34,642 nucleotides of DNA from Perkinsus marinus ATCC 50983 (Eukaryota > Perkinsozoa > Perkinsida > Perkinsidae): assembly GCF_000006405.1 (NCBI RefSeq), contig NW_003206658.1:1191339-1225980 (forward strand), written 5' to 3'. Made by a program: the position numbers and the translations under genes. Shown here in pieces: positions 12,449 to 23,600 of the stretch. The notes under the pieces were generated by a model, which was not told where the DNA came from, ran no database searches, and worked only from the letters and a program-made list of their open reading frames with translations. The first letter of the stretch is position 1. Each line of letters opens with the position of its first letter.

Positions 12449-12686
12449 TTAAGGAATGTACTCAGCATGATTGGCTGAAGGGGCACCCTGAGCAGTGGGG
12501 GACTGTGCTTGGTAGTATCTGAATACAAGCTCCCTATCACGAGCAAGTGTCGGGAACTGTTGGAAGAACCTACCCGTGTGCAGGGGGCGCCGGTCCAAGC
12601 CCGTACCCGACGGCACCAGCCTTGATGCCGTAAGGTGAAGCGACCTGTGGATGAGGGTTGTGGTGAGCACCGAAGATATGTTGCAT
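12449..12686 (-). CDS. Small Pro/Ala/His-rich protein, 60 residues
   Basis: Two exons, 12574-12686 and 12449-12518, flank a 55-nt GT-AG intron and encode 60 residues from ATG 12686 to TAA. The protein begins MQHIFGAHHNPHPQVASPYG, continues with Gly/Pro/Ala-rich sequence and ends SANHAEYIP. No family recognised, no signal peptide or membrane segment. It is rich in Gln, Ala, Pro and Tyr and is probably disordered. It lies between the tRNA-Trp gene and the kinase on the kinase strand, and might instead be an upstream frame of the kinase transcript. Confidence 0.5.
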
Positions 12687-12748
12687 GGATGAGAAGCAAA
12701 CTGCTGAGAATGTAATGTAACTATATTGTTCTACCATTGCTATCACCA

Positions 12749-12820
12749 GGCCCTGTGGCGCAACGGTAGCGCATCTGACTCCAGATCAGAAGGTTGTCCG
12801 TTCGAATCGGGCCGGGGTCA
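12749..12820 (+). tRNA. tRNA-Trp (CCA)
   Basis: Full cloverleaf of 72 nt including the discriminator A. The acceptor GGCCCTG pairs with CGGGGTC with two wobbles; the D-arm is GCGCAACGGTAGCGC. The anticodon stem TCTGA/TCAGA encloses the loop CTCCAGA, anticodon CCA. The T-arm loop is TTCGAAT. No intron. It lies between genes, unlike the tRNA-Cys. Confidence 0.95.
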
Positions 12821-13177
12821 ATATTACGACTAATATATTTCTCGATGCACAACATAGTACCGATTTGGAAATATCCACCTCAGGGGTGAAATACAGGCCC
12901 CAAGGGAAAAGCTAAATCGAACTCGTTGAATCGCAGTTGGAAAGCCTAAAGCCCATCCGGAAATCTCACAAAGCAACCAGGCCACCCAATTCAAGTTCTG
13001 GAAGGCAATACACCCTGAACCCCCGAAGCTCCTCAGAATGTACCCCGATCCCTTGGAATTTGTAATCCATCCCGATCTCGGGCAACATGCCATCCCCCCA
13101 ACCGAACAGCGAACACTTCCTATAACCAACGCAACCGGTAGCTCCTGTCATCGAGACGCCCTATGGTGTATCCATAA
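12821..13177. other. Spacer, no gene resolved
   Basis: Contains the 3' flanks of the tRNA-Trp gene and of the minus-strand SNRNP27 gene. Overlapping open frames on both strands have no recognised content. Confidence 0.4.
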
Positions 13178-14032
13178 CTATATAACGTTAGCATCCTTAG
13201 CCATATTGAACCCACCGCGTCTATTCATGTACCTAAGCCACGCCATAGAACCTGCAAATAGTTCAATAGTCACTATTACTGTCGGTAAGGCCGATCATAA
13301 TTAGTGATCTTCTTAGCACCAGGGTGGGAGTACTTCGCATTCTCCCTCCCCTACAACAACATACCTGCTCGCTACCACTGACCAGGACATGCCCACCTTG
13401 GTCGTATTGAAACCCTTGAAACCCATGACCCGCATTAACTCGTTCATGTCGCTTTGTCGAGGAGCAACCTGTCGAACGTGACTCAATCAGATGTACCCTC
13501 TACCCACCACTACCTCATAGTCCTCATCTTCCTCTTCCTCCTCCTCCTCATCATCTTTTCCCTGTTGGCCCTTCGACCGCCCAGACTCCTCATAATCATC
13601 AAAGTCCTCCCTATTATCCCGCTTCCCGGTCTTCTTGTTGTTGCGGGCAGCCCCTATGGGGTGTTGCCGGTCGAGCTCAGCAAATTCGCGGAGCTCAGCG
13701 AACTCCTCTTCATCGTAATCGTCTCGAGCACCACGACGGGTATCCTATTACAACCAGTGGTATACCACTCTCGATAGAATCTTCGCTGTGCGCACGAACA
13801 TCAAAAGATTCCTCAAGATACCCCATATACTACTACCCTCCGCGACTCCGATCTGGACCTAGACCTCGACGATGAATAGGATCTCGACCGGGACCGGGAA
13901 GACCCTAAAAGACATGAGCGAATCTCATACCATCTTTGTTCTATTACGACGATCATAACTCCTCCCACGCGATCTCTTATTTGAGGCTGGAGACACCGAA
14001 CGATGAGCTGCTGAGGACCTCTTCCTTCCCAT
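13178..14032 (-). CDS. SNRNP27: U4/U6.U5 tri-snRNP 27 kDa-type protein (SNRNP27)
   Basis: Six exons: 13948-14032, 13837-13904, 13514-13744, 13397-13468, 13280-13350 and 13178-13232, with phases matching at every junction, give 193 residues. Introns are 43, 92, 45, 46 and 47 nt. The N-terminus MGRKRSS leads into an RS domain (SRSRSRSYSSSRSRSRSESR), then an acidic linker, then the family's C-terminal block: MNELMRVMGFKGFNTTK, and RPYRQYMNRRGGFN split across the last intron. Human SNRNP27 has the same order (MGR start, RS repeats, MGF..F..TK, YRQYMNR.GGFN) in about 155 residues; the extra length here is the acidic linker. The protein belongs to the U4/U6.U5 tri-snRNP in the nucleus and acts in pre-mRNA splicing. 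Confidence 0.93.
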
Positions 14033-14632
14033 TAAGACACTTACCACTAAGGATGAGCACAAAAGCCCTATATAATAACAATATAAAAATCACTATAACG
14101 AATTGTTCAATAAAATCCTCTATCTATCAATAGTGAGAGAGCATCACCGAAACTACCCCTGTTCTGATCGTCTCTCGTGGGTGCCTAGAAATCTTGCTCA
14201 TCTTGAAAATCTTGCATTTCCTCAACGCTCGACAATTGCCTGTTGACTTCGTAGGTTGATTCTGCGTGTGGCTGAGATATTCTCGAAAGAGCAACAGTAC
14301 TGATCTGTGTTGGGGGGGGAGTGGGCACGTGGACAAACACATGTGTTGGTGGTAAATTCTGAGGAAATTTTGGGAAATTTTTGGTGGTTTCTGTACACTT
14401 CTACTCAAAAATTGAAAGTAAACTAGTATAGTGAGGAAACTCCTGAGCTCAGGTGAGGAAAGCGAACATATATTCCTCCAATACTGGTGCTGGGAATCTT
14501 GGAGAATCTTTTTCCCCGTATCTTTCGTGGTCATCCTCATCAGCGCAAGATACTTTCGAGTTGTAGTTGCTTTCATCATTTTGTATTTTCTCATGAACTA
14601 CGCAAAGTCGGCACTATCGTACTTCACATTGA
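14033..14632. other. Divergent promoter region of SNRNP27 and ATG2, with an introner copy
   Basis: The two genes are transcribed away from each other here. The first ATG2 exon, with its start codon, must lie in or near the right half but could not be fixed: the conserved exon is closed by an in-frame stop at 14630 and has no ATG. The left-centre is occupied by a repeat copy (14321-14486). Confidence 0.5.
14321..14486 (+). mobile_element. Introner-family element upstream of ATG2
   Basis: Near-complete copy in plus orientation: ACATGTGTTGGTGG near the left, TTTGGTGGTTTCTGTACACT in the middle, CTCCTGAGCTCAGGTGAGGA and ATATATTCCTCCAATACTG at the right end. If ATG2 has a first exon further left, this would be a fourth element-bearing long intron type in that gene. 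Confidence 0.85.
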
Positions 14633-17600
14633 AGCGATGTTACAAGTGGGCCTAATTCGTATCTTACCAAAGTCGACCTTGGATATCTTTACAGATATCT
14701 TTTGAAGCGACTATTTGGCAGTTTTATAGTGCATGAAGATATCAATCTCGATCAACTCGAAGTTGATCTGTATCAAGGTCAAGTAAAATTGGAGAACATA
14801 CATTTGCAGACGGATAAAATCAATGACGTAATACGGAGCGTGTTTAGGGTGAAGGTATTATATTTATATCTACGATGCACTATATATGAAATTTTGTATT
14901 ATGGATGATATACAGTGCGTGTCAATTTGATATGCACATGCACGTTATTTTCGAGGACGCTTTATAGTGAAGTTTCACCACCCTAGTGAAATATATTTCA
15001 CGACTACTGCATATCACCGCGAATATCATCGCGTTTTTCACAGAGTATTACGCCACTTCACGTAAAACGGATCGTGAAACTCCGATATTTGCAGTTGTCG
15101 CTATCACAGTCCCAAACGGGTACTTTCATCACAACACATGTTGCATTGTATATGCGAATATAGTTTCATAGCATCGGGAATAACACACATTCACATCACA
15201 TCAAATTGGCACACACTGTAAAGATCCTTTATTTCTGAATGAACTACTAGAGATGATTATATCATCCAAGTTTCGATCGATATAGATAAAGTGCCGTGAA
15301 AACGACGCATACAAAAGATATTTTTCATGCCACACCAATGCTTCATCAGATTCTGTCATCTCTCGAGTTACCATTCACGATGGTGAAGGGCACAATTAAA
15401 CGAGTAGGCGGAGCGAAGCGAAAGGGCGGTTATTATTGTTGATGATATCAGATACACCTCTCAGTGCCGTGGAAACACGTATTCTCCCAAAGGTGTAAAA
15501 TATATTTCGAAGGCGTGGATATACATTTGGCAGTGCGTGAGGATGCTACGATGGATCGAACAGGTAGGATCGTTGCTGCATAAATTGGTAGAAAAATCGG
15601 TAAATTCTGTGATTTATATTCTAATGGAGTTGGGGGATATTATATAGAATCGTCGTGTACTGAAATGAACGAGGATAGTGATGATGATGACGGGTTTAAT
15701 GGTTGCCGAAATTCTCATCTCTTTAAATTGGATCTGTGTGTGATTTGAACTTGCGCACTTTTCATTCATCTGTATGAGATCCCAGCCGCGTACCGTGTCA
15801 CCATTTTATCCATGAGTGCTAGTGTGCTCACTTCAGACCTCAGTCAGAGTAGTGAGATGGATGAGCGTCGGGGAGCAGTAGGAGGCCTCGAGCAGTACGG
15901 CACGAGGTCCTTTATGGAGGCAGTGGAAGAGAGCCATGTGCGATGAAGAGGGAGGCTCGCTTTGGGGAATAAAATTCAATTTATAATTTCCTGAGGAGCG
16001 TTTGTGTTCGGGTGAATAGCGATGTTATAGGGCCAGAGCATTCTATTGGAGAAAAGGAGTTTCATCGCAAACATGGGGAAAGAAATTTGGAGGTGTGCGA
16101 GATAGCATTAGCTCGATGGGGAAAAACTGGTGGTTTGCGAAACGTTGTGTGCGTATTTATAGGTAAATTTTTTACATTGTGGGAATATGTGTTCACTTTC
16201 TTCAGCTGCTGAGCTCAGGAGCTTCTCCACTAATTATAGGAGTTCATATACGAATTTGGGTAGAAGTGTACAGAAACCAGTAGTAAAATTAAAAAATTCC
16301 CCAGAATTTCCAGATTGTCACTAACACGTGCATGTTTTCCCACACTACTTTTTAGTACTATAGTCGGTTCTACTTCAGCTGAGCTGTCAATAGCGTGCCC
16401 TCATCAGGTTCCCGATGGAGTAGAGGCTCTCACTAGGTTGGTACAACACATACTGGTGAATCTAGAAGCATGCTTGTCGGATGCTACCGTAACTCTTCAC
16501 CCTAGGGGTTGGCAACCTGGGAGTAGCACGACCGAGCCGAAGGTGTGGGTGTTGATACGGGAGGTAGCTTTAACGTATTAGAGAAATTCCGAACGGGTCT
16601 GAGCTCAGTTGTTGATATATTCGGATACTGAGATGCATCATTTGCCTGATGCCAGTCCGAGACCTGCTAGTGAGTCTGATGAGGGACTGGAGGAGTTGCC
16701 GACTTCACCGATCGATTCGAAAGGTAGTGGAAGGATTCTCGAGATGGTTGGATGTGTGTGAAGGTATGAGTCTTCTGTCGTTGGAGATTTTCGTGGCGCG
16801 TGACGGTGATGGCTCGGCTGAGAAGAGGCTCCTACACACAGGGGGGAGGCCCCTTCGGATGGGGTTGAGGAGAGTCGTGGATGACTCGACTGAGGGAGGG
16901 TGGAGCGATGAAGAGCAGACGGCGGTGTTGGAGATTGAGATCGAGGTGAATTGATAATCGATCAGCTGGGCGAGCGCTTTTTACAAGGGCTTTAGGTGGA
17001 AGTAGTGGAGGTTGACTTGGATAATAGTTCGTTGGAGCATGTGCTTCAAGTTATGTATGGTGGTGTGAATTGTGATGGAAAATCGGAGGAAGATGAGGCG
17101 GAGCGAAACCGCATGTTTTATAGTGTGAGTTGAAATGCAGTCGGTGGGGATCGATCCGGGGACCTCTGGATGTAGGTTATGGAGACTACCCCGCCTCCCG
17201 CTCGGTCATTATCGGCGGCGGAAAGGGCGAGAGCGTTCTGGTGAGACGATGGTTCGTTGTGGTATATTTTTCTGGAAAAATGACACCCCCTAGAATCGAA
17301 CCGGGGATCTCCGCGTTGTATGGTTTTCTGGATGCGCAGATTCCAGAAAAGGTTTTCATGGTGTCAATTCCTAGGAGTTGCACGAAATTTTAATGCTCTT
17401 ATGAGCTTGGAATTCACGAGGGAAAATATCTTTGCAAGGATGCGAACCTGAGACCTTCAGGTTGGAAATGTATCGATTGTTCGATCTGGACTCCAAGTTG
17501 GAGGCTCTTTGCACGGCAGAGGAGGAAGGGGAGGAGAGTCGAATGATGGGCAGCAGTAGTGGCTTCCGAGCCGATGAGTCCCTACAGGGTGAGGGGGAGG

Positions 17601-20600
17601 GGCCATTTCGTGGCGAGTGACGGAAGGCTTTAAAAAACCAACTGTGGGATTGTCCATTTTGAAATTACATGCTCGCTGTCGTGATGGGTAGTACTCTGGT
17701 ACGCTAGAGATGACTGTATGGGATGATGACGCCAGTCGTCTTGATAATCGATCACGTGATCGATTTGGTATAATCTGATCTCGGTGGATACTTTTAAAAT
17801 TGCTCAGCGTATATTCCAGTGCAACATTCACTTAATCCCTGCGTATCTGATGGGTACAAATGAGCATCAGCGCTTCTTCTCCATTCAGAGTTAGCTGCCA
17901 TCACAACGCCCGATGAGGAATTCTGGTTTGATCAAATTCTCCTCCGGTTGCGAGTTGGAGTCGTCCACATAGGAGCTGACTTGTGGTCAACACCCGAGTC
18001 GGGTACTGTCCTACTAGGTGACGTTATGAGGTCTGCGTATTGCATTCGAGTGTATGTTGCAGCTACTCTCGCTTCTATTTCTGTGGAGCGTTCGTGGGCA
18101 CCATCGGGAGAGACGGAGGCCGTACCAAGTTCACATTGTGGCTTGTCCAGCTGGAGTGTTGGTATAGCACCAACGAACTGGAAGGTGGGGGTCGACTGGA
18201 TGCTGGTGAGCTTTCATGGAGTTGTCAGTCACCGTCGCTGAGCTCATCGTCACCTTTGGAGAGGTCCACGTCGTTCTATTCTGCAGAGCATGAGGGAAGT
18301 GCCGCCACTAAGGTGGGTTGATTGTTGTAGCAGGTTGGATAATGCAGGATGGCACTGAGTTTGGGACGCGTTCGGGGTGTCCATAGCATGATCTCGAAAT
18401 CTTCCCTGTGCGTGTAGGATTCTTCCCCGACAAGCTCATCGTATTCGTCCCCAGCGAGCATCGGCGTGCGGTCGTCGGGTTCGCCAGCACCAGCAGGTGG
18501 CGTTGAGGAAGTTTTCTTTGACCGGAGAGGTATACATCATTTAGTGGAGGAGCACAGTAGGCTGTTAGAAGAGCAAGGTAGGACGGGGCTTATGATGGTG
18601 AGGACGAGTTCATATTCTTGAGATGATGTGGAGGGCGAGAGGAATGGAAATGCATGATAGATGGGAATTGGAGGAAATAAATTTTAGTGGGTGAATAGAA
18701 GGGCGCGCCCGGATTTGAACCGAGGACCTGCTGATCTGCAGTCAGCCGCTCTACCACTGAGCTACACACCCTTGTGGAGCTCAATGCACCCATTCATCGC
18801 GTATGTATGCGTCCTCTACGCACATTTTTGAATGTCATCCTCTGCCAGCCTTCGGACTCATCCTTCATTAGCTCTCCGTTTTTTTCAGAGGATCTCCCGA
18901 CAGCTCCCACGAGGTGGTCCAAAATCATCTGGTGTGATGCAGATGCAGTCCTCGTCAAAGCAGGACGGGTGGGTGCTAACACCCAATGATGATGATGCCT
19001 GACGGTGCCACTTTAGGGATCCACTTCTGAAGGTGTATTAGGCGCCATTGAAATTGAAGTGGATGCGGAGGTTGTGTGTAAATTGATGGACCTCAAGTGG
19101 CCAGAGCTCCCGACCCGAACGGAGGCTGAAGGAGGGGGTGGAGGGCCAGCAGCCGCAGCCGCAGCCGCCGGCGCCGGCGGTCCATCCAGTCACTGTGGTG
19201 AGTTCTTGATTCCTATTTTCCTTTGGAACTTCATAACTCTCGATCAGGCGGCGTGGCCTTTTCGAACGAAGAGTGTGTCAGTGAGTTTGAAGCTGAAGGA
19301 CCCTTCAAAGGAGGAGGAAGAGGAGGAGCCTTCGTATTGTTTGCGCACAGTGAAGGTTTTCGTCTCCCATCTAGTAGTGGAGAGGAATATGTGTCGGATT
19401 GGGGAGCTTGCGGTCTTGGACTGTGAGGGTGAGATTCCGATCGTTCACTTAGAGAATAGAGCACTCTGACTAGGTGGTGATCGCACGGTGCTGTTGGAGA
19501 CCCCAAGGGCATCATCCGGGGAGGCAGCAGTGGCCTCATTGACTTTATGGCGAGTTCAGTCCGACACCACTGGTAGTGATACAGGAAGGATCGTCGTTGG
19601 ATTCTGGTAGATCTTCGGTGTATCGTGTCATCAGCGTAGCCATGAGCATGGCATTGCTCACTTCCTTTCAGCGGACGCTCACCTCCCATCGACTCAGGGG
19701 ACTCGACTCGAATTGCAGCTCATCCTGCCGAGCCTGTCCTCTCCCTCGCCCTGGCATGCTAGTCGAATAGGCGCCCTGGCGAGGTGTTTGATCGCCTTCG
19801 CTGAGAGCACACCCGAGCCGCCTCCCTCCGACGCCCGGGAGCCTCTCGAAACTGCGGTGTCGGTCTACATTGATCGATTAGCCATATCGCTAGGAGGTGG
19901 AGAGTCGGAACTTGACTTCTCCTTCCGGATGTGTTCGCTATACGTCACTCCGACGCCCACTGGGAAGCACTGCACTGTAGAGGCAGGGGAGATGTATGTC
20001 GGCTCGGTGTTGCGGCCATGGGTATTGCGGGATCTCGAGATGGCTAGCAAGTAGGATGGGTCGGAGAAAGGGAGGGAGGCGATGAGGTGGAATCGCTCAG
20101 GTTCCCGAATTCATGCGAAATTGAGAGCCTCGTAGGGCACTCGCGTGTTACACCATCCCTAAAGATAGAGCTGGACCTTCCGGATCGATCAGGAGTCGTT
20201 GAGAATGGACGGGTTATCATCACATTGAAACGTAAGAGCCTTGCTCGGGGTCGCAGATGGTGATGGAGTGGCTGCTAATAAATTGGCACTAATTAGTACT
20301 ATCGGAATTCGGGTTGTGAAGGGTCTCGTTTTATGATCATGGGTGTGCGATACAGTAATCGCTCTCAACACAGGGCGTGGTTGGCAGGTATGCAGGGCGG
20401 GGGTAGGGTTGATGAGGTCTCGGCTTTGGCGGCGGGGATGGAGGGATTTGTGGAGGAAGTGGCGGCTGAGGTGGCGTTGGGGAGAGAGGAGGTGGAGGGG
20501 ACAGAAGGAGCGGCAGTGTTTTATTTGCTGGTGGAGGATTGCCTTGTTGAGGGAAGTAAGGTTGGTGTGTATGTGGAATTGTGGTGTAGTGGTATAATTC

Positions 20601-23600
20601 GCGTTTAGGATGCGTGAGGTATCGGGTTCAATTCGCGGTCGAGCCTTTTTTGTTCAGGCACACTCGATGCTGCTGGCCTCCTCAACCCTCCAGACCCCTC
20701 TATCGAATGCCGAGATGTGAGGGCAGCAATCACCTTCACCGGGGAGGCGGCCCTTCCTTCCCTCCCACCCAATGCCTCCACACGGACCGTGAAGGTCCAC
20801 ATCGCCGAGACGGCCCTTTGGCTGCTGGATGGAGGCGGATCCAAACTTGACCAGGAACTGGTGAGCTTCATCACGGCATTGCGGAGTTTGCGCATTTCCT
20901 TTCTATTTTCTACTGTGTGGTCGCACAGGTCCTCCCTTCACAGTCTTCAACCTCGGCTGGAGGTCTTTTGAAGGAGGTTGGTTTTGCCCAGATAGCAGCA
21001 GCGAAGGGTGTGACTGTGATGGTGACAACCCCAGTGGCCCAAGACGCCCACTTGAGGGCTCGAATAGCATTGGATGTTCATCACCTACAGGGTGAGGGAA
21101 CTTACCGCTCGAATCGCTGAATATCGATCGTTTCGACCGGTTGGTCAGTGTTGTTGGCCGTCTTCGAAGGGTGTGATATTCTATCTGTGCGGTGGATTGT
21201 CACTAAATTTTATCATCATGAATTGTGATATTTTTTTGTCGTAAAGATCATCACAATCTTGATCTCGAGAGTTGTCTTTTGTAATGTTCAGTGGGCTTGT
21301 GCGCCGACTCCCTAGCCAGTGTGAGTTCTCTCACTACGTGGTTGTCGTCATCGCTTCAACTACAACCGCCCGCCTCCCCGGCCACGACAAGCGATCCTTT
21401 GGTATCCTCCAGAGAGGAGTGTGAGGAGGCCCCTCCACCCGACAGAGCGGTAGGTCGACGTGTGATGTGACCCTGCCCACTCCGTTTGTTTTGTGGTAGG
21501 GTCCGCGTCTATGCGTTATTGAGGACTTTGATGACAGTGGGATCCCCTCTCCAGTGACAGCCATGGAGCCGCTCTCTGCTGTCGAGGAGGAGGAGGTTAG
21601 TGTGTGGGGGCGAGAGGAATGTGGTGATGGTGGCGGTCTTGAAGTAAGCTGCTATTGATGAGAGCGGTGGTCATAACTGTCGATTCAGCGAGAAGGCACC
21701 ACACCTCTGCCGTTGTCGTCGTCATTGAGGAGGGAGACGCTTGACTGTTATGGAGGAGTGGAGACCAGCGCGACTTGGTTCGCCCCTATGGATGGTGCCA
21801 CTATCATTGGCGACCATTTTGCTGGGACCGGGGGGTAGGTGGGGGAGGAGGACCGATGGGGAGGAGAATTTCGCAGGGCATTGAGGAGCTCGCCTTCTTC
21901 TGGAGTGACGACTCCTGGGTCGCAACGGACGGTTTTGGAGGGCCTCGAGGTGCGTGTGACGGCATCGGTGATTGAGTTGAAACTGTTCGAGGGGAAGGAC
22001 TGGAGTGAAAGGCCGAGTAGAAGGGGATGGGGGCTAGTTGGTGGGGTATCTTGAGGTTGCCCAGGTAAGATACCAATCATGTCCACTTCGAACCAAATTC
22101 GGATATCAACCAGAGCGAAGAGAGCTACGATTTGTACCAAATTGGAGGAGGTGAGTGATGACTTGAAATCTTAGTAAATCTTGCATTTCCCCAACGCATC
22201 AGGTTGGCATCACCATGATAACGAAACCGACATCGTCGTCGACAGTGGGTGGTCGTCAGAGTTCGGTTTGGTTGTCCATTGGAGACATCAGCATCATCGA
22301 CCTCCTGCCGAGCAGTGTGTATCAATACGTATTGGTTTACTATGAGGGAAGCGAAGGAGATCGGCCAAAAGGGACGAACGTGTCTATGGTAGGGACTATT
22401 TGAGATCATATGTGAATTTTGGGGAATTTTCTGAGATTAGGGGTGAACTTAGGGAAATTTTTCGAAAAAAGAAGTGAATTTACGGGAATTTCTTGAGATG
22501 AGGGGCGAATCTAAGGGGAGTAATTATCAAAATGTCACTTTGGGGGGCGTCTATGGACGTTGAGGGCTTTCGAGCGTATCATTTTTAGGAGAGTAGGAAA
22601 TACGTTTGAAACGCAACTTTTGGTGCTTGTCGATAATCTGCGAAGTGGAAACTCGCGATAGCGTTGGTAAATTATCGCTGAAAAATATTTCCCCATTGTA
22701 AGAAATTTTTCGGCAAAAGACTCCGATAAGAGAATCTTTAGCACGCGTGCGCAGTAGCGCACGGGGAAGATTTTGTGATATGTCACTTTCGAGCAGGTGC
22801 TCCTACGATACGACAGCTCCCCGGGGGGTCATAACAGGGAGGGTACCCAAATCGCCCACTCGAGATTGGAGATCTCTATATTGCCACTCCGCCTCACGCT
22901 GGACCAGGACACAGTACACTGGATGGATACTTTCGTAGGGCGACGTGGCTGTTGGTGATGAAAGTTGTTGTTGATATCATTTAGGCGGATACTGTGAATA
23001 TGTACGTGTATGCTGCGATGGACATGGATGCTGAGTTGTTTGAGGAGGGAGGAGTTGAAGGAATTGTGGTAGGCGGGAGGATGGATGATGTGGGTATTGG
23101 TAAATCGATCACGTGATCGATTTTGACGATTGGTTTGGTTTCCTCACTTGAGCTCAGAAGCTACATTATGAAAATTTACGCAAAAAACCGACGAGAATTT
23201 CCCGAAATTTTCTTGTTTTTTCTCATTGTCATCTACACGCGTAGTTGACGATGTGCTTATCTGACCACACTTCTTCGAAATCGGTATATGTATTGGCAAA
23301 TCGATCACGTGATCGATTTCAAATGTGTTCCATATTTCAGCAGCCTACAGCTCCTTCGACGGCTCACCAGCAGCCTTCAGCGCCCCCCGGCGTGCTGTTG
23401 GACTCTGTGAAAATCTCGGAAATGCTCGTGTGTATCGACTACCGATGCAAACGGGTTAATTTGAAACGCCTCCGTAGAGGAGAGCGAGCCGAGCTGATCA
23501 ATCTGTTGCCTATTCTGGAAGGCCTGGAGGTGGGAAATCTTGCAATCTTGCATTTCCTCAACGCTGATGAGTCGGCAGGTGAAGTTTCGGTCGACCCATC

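Noticed and set aside
14127-14594. 155-codon minus-strand open frame
   Set aside because: It runs through an introner copy and has no recognisable domain; the promoter region of SNRNP27 and ATG2 lies here.
17436-17452. Third B-box-like match (RC GGTTCGCATCC) in the ATG2 intron
   Set aside because: No stems around it and it abuts the 3' splice site; too weak to call a tRNA relic on its own.
18530-18544. Apparent 15-nt GT-AG intron in ATG2
   Set aside because: Far too short for the spliceosome and a multiple of three; reading through keeps the frame open, so it is exon.
19033-19041. Apparent 9-nt GT-AG intron in ATG2
   Set aside because: Same reason: it is in-frame coding sequence.
19198-19247. 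Possible 50-nt ATG2 intron with good GT and AG ends
   Set aside because: Reading through gives a continuous beta-rich ATG2-like segment up to 19428, whereas splicing gives a less likely Gly-rich frame. Not fully excluded.
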